A DNA stretch of 64,000 bases from an uncultured Alphaproteobacteria bacterium (GTDB lineage Bacteria; Pseudomonadota; Alphaproteobacteria; RF32; CAG-239): positions 1-64,000 of the forward strand of contig CALXTW010000011.1 in the NCBI GenBank assembly GCA_944391515.1, in the 5' to 3' direction. Each line of letters starts with the position of its first letter. The stretch's first letter is position 1. Under the pieces are notes generated by a model, which worked only from the letters and a program-made list of their open reading frames with translations, made no database searches and was not told the origin of the DNA. The position numbers were made by a program, and so were the translations under genes. Shown in pieces: positions 60,298 to 64,000 of this stretch.

Positions 60298-61061
60298 TTA
60301 CTCCCAATGTAAAAATTGCAGCCAAAAATTTAAGTGTCGGCTATGGCGATTATGTCTTGCTTAAAAATTCTGACTTTTCCGTTCAAAAAGGCGATATATT
60401 TTTTATCATGGGTTCAAGCGGATGCGGTAAAAGCAGCTTGTTGAGAGTTTTGACCGGCTTACTTCCACCCAAAGAAGGGCAAGTGCTGATTGATGGCGAA
60501 GATTTTGCCGCAGCCACGCCTGAGAATAAACAAAAAATCATGCGTCATTGCGGCATTTTGTACCAAAGCGGGGCTTTATTTAGTTCTATGACTTTGGGCG
60601 AGAATGTGGCTTTGCCATTGCAACAATATAGCGATTATACACCTGCGGAAATAAATGAGTTGGTTGAGCTTAAATTATCCTATGTCGGACTAGGAAGTTT
60701 TAAGGATTTTTATCCATCAGAGATTAGCGGCGGCATGAAAAAAAGAGCTGGATTAGCCCGTGCTATGGCTTTAGATCCTGATATCTTGTATTTTGATGAG
60801 CCCTCAGCCGGACTAGACCCCGTCAGCTCTAAACATTTGGATGATTTAATCCGCCAAATCAACCATAGTCTTGGCACCACTATTGTGATTGTATCGCACG
60901 AGTTAGATTCTATTTATTCAATAGGTACCAATTCCATATTTTTAGATTCTGCCAGCAAGAGCATAATTGCGCGTGGTAATCCGAACGAATTAGTCAAAAA
61001 TCCGCCCAATGAGACGGTCTATAATTTTTTAACCAGAGGAGGGGAAAAACATGGTAAATAA
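60294..61061 (+). CDS. mlaF: MlaF-type ATP-binding protein
   Basis: A 255-aa ABC ATPase. Walker A GSSGCGKSSLL, Q-loop LYQSGALFSSM, signature SEISGGMKKRAGLARAMAL, Walker B ILYFDEPSAGLDP. The start is ATG 60294, overlapping the permease stop, with AGGAG 8 nt upstream. Confidence 0.96.
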   Translation: MITPNVKIAAKNLSVGYGDYVLLKNSDFSVQKGDIFFIMGSSGCGKSSLLRVLTGLLPPKEGQVLIDGEDFAAATPENKQKIMRHCGILYQSGALFSSMTLGENVALPLQQYSDYTPAEINELVELKLSYVGLGSFKDFYPSEISGGMKKRAGLARAMALDPDILYFDEPSAGLDPVSSKHLDDLIRQINHSLGTTIVIVSHELDSIYSIGTNSIFLDSASKSIIARGNPNELVKNPPNETVYNFLTRGGEKHGK

Positions 61062-61833
61062 ACCCGACGTCAGAAAAATAGGGATATTTGTAGCAACAGG
61101 GTTTGTTTGTTTTGCGTTGATATTGGGAAGTTACTTAAAAAAAGTCTTTTTCCCAGATGATGGCAATAAGGTGGTGATGTATTTTCAAGAATCCATCAAA
61201 GGCTTGAATGTTGGTTCATCAGTTATTTTTCAGGGCGTTGAAATCGGTAAAGTCTCACAAATTGACCTTATGGCCGATTTGAAAGATTTAACCTTTAGCA
61301 TACCGGTTTATGTTGAGTTAGATGTTTCAAAGTCCATTGTATCTGGAGATGATGAGCGTAGCCGCAAACAAATTTTGGATGCGTTAATTCAAAAAGGTCT
61401 TCGCGCCCGCTTAACCGCACAAAATTACCTCACCGGTCAGCTGATGATTGAGCTGGTGATGTTGCCCGATACTGAGATTACGCTAGAACCACTGCCTCAA
61501 GACAAAGAATTATTGCAAATCCCGACGATTTTGTCACCTCTGCAAGAGCTTTCACGCGGTCTGCAAAACATACCGTTCCAAAAGATAGCCGACAAATTAG
61601 GACAAATGGCAGATTCTTTGAATAAACAGTTGCCGGTAGTTTTACCACAAATTTCAGAAGCCGCCACGAGTGTTAGCAAAGTCTTTAGCACTAACGCACG
61701 TCTTTCAACCGAAGCATTGAGTAATTTTAATCGAGCATTAGTCAATGTCAGCGCAGCGGCACAGTCATTAAAAGATTTGACGGATTATCTGGAACGTCAT
61801 CCGGAAGCACTCTTGCGAGGAAAGGAAAAATAA
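61051..61833 (+). CDS. mlaD: MlaD-type MCE domain protein
   Basis: A 260-aa membrane-anchored MCE protein that forms the lipid-carrying ring. N-terminal TM (about 10-30), MCE domain with YFQESIKGLNVGSSVIFQGVEIGKV in parts, then a helical tail that lines the pore. It overlaps mlaF by 11 nt. Confidence 0.93.
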   Translation: MVNKPDVRKIGIFVATGFVCFALILGSYLKKVFFPDDGNKVVMYFQESIKGLNVGSSVIFQGVEIGKVSQIDLMADLKDLTFSIPVYVELDVSKSIVSGDDERSRKQILDALIQKGLRARLTAQNYLTGQLMIELVMLPDTEITLEPLPQDKELLQIPTILSPLQELSRGLQNIPFQKIADKLGQMADSLNKQLPVVLPQISEAATSVSKVFSTNARLSTEALSNFNRALVNVSAAAQSLKDLTDYLERHPEALLRGKEK

Positions 61834-61834
61834 G

Positions 61835-62404
61835 ATGAAAAAACTAGCACTTTTGGGCATTGTAGCATTAGTTGCGGCTTGTTTCTACCGCACACCGAAT
61901 TCCATGTTTTATGGCTTGCGCGCTATTACCCCGCAAACGACTTATAGCAAACCAAACATAAGTGTCGCCGTCAATCGAGCGGTTATTCCGAGTTATCTTG
62001 ATAAACCGCAAATTGTCATGCGTGCACCTGATGGTGTTGAGTGGCAAATCTCAGAATATAATCGTTGGGCAGAAAACCTAAATTCACTCTTGCAACGCGT
62101 TTTAGCTGATGACTTGAGCTTGGCTCTGCCTAACTCAATCGTTAAGCCCCAAACATTCAGCGCCGAGAGTTATGATTACTATGTTTCTATCGAAATCAAT
62201 CGAATGGATGCCACTTGGGGCAAAGAGGCAGTTTTAGACACCTGGTGGACAATAACCAATGATGCCAATCAAGTCATCAAACGCAAAAAGACCAACTTGA
62301 GTGCCCCCATGGGTAAAACCTATGAAGAATATGCCCAAATTCAAAGCCAACAGCTCTCAAAATTGGCTGGAGATATAGCTTCTGAATTGGCGCGACTAAA
62401 ATAA
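61835..62404 (+). CDS. ABC-transport auxiliary lipoprotein (PqiC-like)
   Basis: A 189-aa lipoprotein (lipobox VAAC, Cys16) of the ABC_trans_aux/PqiC family: YGLRAITPQ, ISVAVNRAVIPSYLDKPQIV and LPNSIVKPQTF. In the Mla operon it may replace MlaC or tether the outer membrane side. It starts 1 nt after mlaD. Confidence 0.82.
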   Translation: MKKLALLGIVALVAACFYRTPNSMFYGLRAITPQTTYSKPNISVAVNRAVIPSYLDKPQIVMRAPDGVEWQISEYNRWAENLNSLLQRVLADDLSLALPNSIVKPQTFSAESYDYYVSIEINRMDATWGKEAVLDTWWTITNDANQVIKRKKTNLSAPMGKTYEEYAQIQSQQLSKLAGDIASELARLK

Positions 62405-62414
62405 GGATAAGATA

Positions 62415-62723
62415 ATGACTAAAAAACATAAATCACAATACTTATTACGCGGTTTAGTCTTTGTTGCCGGCTTTATGGCGGTGGCTTATGGCTCGCTTTA
62501 TGTATTGAATTCAGATAAACCTTTACCTGAAGTTGCCCCACTGCAACAAGTCGAAACTAATCCCAATCAGCCCACGGTATCATTCTCCTTTAGTAGGGAA
62601 GAATGCTTAGCCCAAGAAATGGCATGGAATTTAGAGGACAATAGTTGCATGAACTTCTCTGATTTGAGTCTATGCTATTCCTTGGAAGGCAACTGGCAAT
62701 ACCCCGCCAAATGTAAACAATGA
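62415..62723 (+). CDS. Small membrane-anchored Cys-containing protein
   Basis: A 102-aa protein with one TM (about 12-30) and a periplasmic tail with Cys at CLAQEMAWNLEDNSC and CYSLEGNWQYPAKC, so one or two disulfides. AAGGAT precedes the ATG. It ends the Mla operon; function unknown. Confidence 0.75.
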   Translation: MTKKHKSQYLLRGLVFVAGFMAVAYGSLYVLNSDKPLPEVAPLQQVETNPNQPTVSFSFSREECLAQEMAWNLEDNSCMNFSDLSLCYSLEGNWQYPAKCKQ

Positions 62724-62762
62724 GACACAAAAAATCAGCCCAAAGATAATACAATAGAGCGC

Positions 62763-63608
62763 TTAAAATTTGATCACCGGCCGAACGTAGTTATTAAAAT
62801 AATCATCTTTAAAGTCACCTTCAATACTGTTTCCATTTTGTATCGTCATTTTCCATGCTATATTGTCACCGGCCTCGTTAGAGGACCAATAAGCGTCCGC
62901 GTTATACTGACCACTATCAATAAATAAACTTGCTCCTTTCGATGACAGCAAAGTTAACATCGTATTTATTGTTTTTTGGTTGATATATATATTAATCAAA
63001 TCTCTCATACTAGGTAAAAACCATTTTCCTTTTTGGCAAAAATTCGCACTGCAACCTGATGGGGAATAAGCGTTGACCGCATTGGCTGCGTAGGTTGTCC
63101 CTCCACATCCACCATTTGTGGCTAATATTGCATCCGTATTTGCTCTGCCATCTAGTCCACATGATATTGCGATTGTGCTGCTATCCCTACAATTATCCAA
63201 ATTCGGCGTATCACAATCCTTACTTGACCAACGCATAACCTCACGTCCGGCACTGCCGTCTTCTTTGACATCGGTCAAAGCTAACGCTAGGCGGTTGATT
63301 ACATCAAACACTACGCCGATTGGTTGCTTGTCTGAAATTGGTTCGCTAGATAACGTTCCATCTCCATACAATATTGCCCCCACTGACACATCTTGACTGA
63401 CCGAACTTCCCAAACATGCCATCTTACTCATATCCGTCGGACATTTTAGGACGACATCTAACCCCTTACAATCAGCCTCCGTTTGCTTATACCCCAATTC
63501 TTCACATGAGGGCGGCATAACACAAGTTTGCGCCTGTACTTCGCTAAAGGAGAAAGCTGCTCCTAAAGACAGCATTGCTCCTGCAATTATGTTCTTACTT
63601 TTCTTCAT
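62763..63608 (-). CDS. Secreted DUF1566-like protein, pair 2
   Basis: A 281-aa exported paralogue of the gene at 36303. Signal MKKSKNIIAGAMLSLGAAFS, cleaved near VQA-Q. Shared pieces: CEELGYKQTEADC, KCPTD, YGDGT, FDVINRLALALTDVKEDGS, NGGCGGTTYAANAVNAYSP, KWFLPSMRDLINIY, YWSSNE and NYVRPVIKF. The start at ATG 63608 has AAGGAG; upstream in-frame codons overlap the cysteine-rich gene. The two loci differ mainly in the middle loops. Confidence 0.8.
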   Translation of the reverse strand: MKKSKNIIAGAMLSLGAAFSFSEVQAQTCVMPPSCEELGYKQTEADCKGLDVVLKCPTDMSKMACLGSSVSQDVSVGAILYGDGTLSSEPISDKQPIGVVFDVINRLALALTDVKEDGSAGREVMRWSSKDCDTPNLDNCRDSSTIAISCGLDGRANTDAILATNGGCGGTTYAANAVNAYSPSGCSANFCQKGKWFLPSMRDLINIYINQKTINTMLTLLSSKGASLFIDSGQYNADAYWSSNEAGDNIAWKMTIQNGNSIEGDFKDDYFNNYVRPVIKF

Positions 63609-63622
63609 CGCTTTGCTCCTTC

Positions 63623-64000
63623 TTAGTTGAACCAACAACGCATAGCGCCGTTGCACCAATAATTATCCAAATCCTTATAGCCAGTTGCGCAACCTGTTAC
63701 ACAATACTTTTGTGAACAATCTTCATATTCACAAACATTGCCATCAGGACAGCTTGAAAGCGTGCATTTGTTTTCACATGTCTTACAGTTGTTGTAATAT
63801 TTAATTCCGTCTTTAAGGCAATAATCGGTCGGGGTTACCGGCCCTAAGTCCGAACAAGTCATATTATAACCACTTTTACATTGGCAACTTGTATATTTGG
63901 TCACGCCGTTTTGCGTACATCCCGTCCCTACACCTTGTTGATTTTGCCCATCACAAGTCTGATTATAGTTACTCGGGCAAACACATTTGCTGTAATAAGT
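63623..64000 (-). CDS. Secreted cysteine-rich protein, pair 2 (partial)
   Basis: The last 125 residues of a paralogue of the gene at 37188; its start lies beyond the window. Translation continues in frame to position 64000 with YYSKCVCPSNYNQTCDGQ-type modules, then KYTSCQCKSGYNMTC, KYYNNCKTCENKCTLSSC and CEYEDCSQKYC. It ends at CATGYKDLDNYWC, lacking the terminal LGYT unit of pair 1. The DUF1566-like partner follows 14 nt later. Confidence 0.78.
   Translation of the reverse strand, partial: TYYSKCVCPSNYNQTCDGQNQQGVGTGCTQNGVTKYTSCQCKSGYNMTCSDLGPVTPTDYCLKDGIKYYNNCKTCENKCTLSSCPDGNVCEYEDCSQKYCVTGCATGYKDLDNYWCNGAMRCWFN

Overview
The window is an AT-rich, gene-dense stretch of a motile Gram-negative chromosome and reads as an alphaproteobacterium. 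The markers are FlaF and FlbD in the flagellar cluster, a DUF1013/TrcR-type regulator, an FzlA-like GST ending in HYANLDF, the lpxC-bamD-recN order, and a 6S RNA gene directly after zapA. Codon choice, many secreted low-complexity proteins and several degenerate enzymes suggest a host- or gut-associated lineage (inference). No tRNA, rRNA, CRISPR array, prophage or insertion sequence was seen.

Layout. 1-72 is a promoter-bearing repeat facing left out of the window. 130-6194 holds thrS, a glycosyltransferase, an alpha/beta hydrolase, a lipoprotein, the FzlA-like GST and a solute-binding protein. 6281-23659 is a flagellar cluster (flaF, fliK, flgD, flgE, fliF, fliG, fliH, fliN, flbD, flhA, flhF, flhG, a second FliK-like gene, a DnaJ-like membrane protein). 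It has a textbook sigma-54 promoter before fliK and encodes the matching enhancer-binding protein FlbD. 23652-25264 is ymdB, 6S RNA, zapA and a coiled-coil gene on the minus strand. 25358-33313 carries efp, a degenerate inositol-phosphatase-like gene, an OmpA-like protein, rpmE, two poorly known proteins, trcR and a DapE-like protein lacking most metal ligands. 33310-38186 is a run of exported or unknown proteins ending in a cysteine-rich/DUF1566-like gene pair. 38290-41891 is the start of the dcw cluster (mraZ, rsmH, ftsL, ftsI) with a MraZ-type operator. 42250-48600 has an orphan gene with a structured leader, RNase P RNA, lpxC, bamD, recN and gltX. 48642-56238 has two tandem MFS genes, a nudix hydrolase and opgG-orf-opgH. 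56359-59038 has a small-RNA candidate and a zinc/cadmium export module. 59191-62404 is an Mla-type lipid-transport operon. 62763-64000 is a second cysteine-rich/DUF1566-like pair that runs off the right edge.

Most striking are the two paralogous secreted gene pairs and the 72-bp repeat. The repeat supplies the promoter of the middle pair and appears again at the left edge, which implies a third locus outside the window. Other points of interest are a compact small RNA or attenuator (perfect promoter, tiny ORF, strong terminator) ahead of opgG, a predicted pseudoknot leader on the orphan gene at 42250, and several pseudo-enzymes. All family assignments come from reading motifs by eye; no database search was run.
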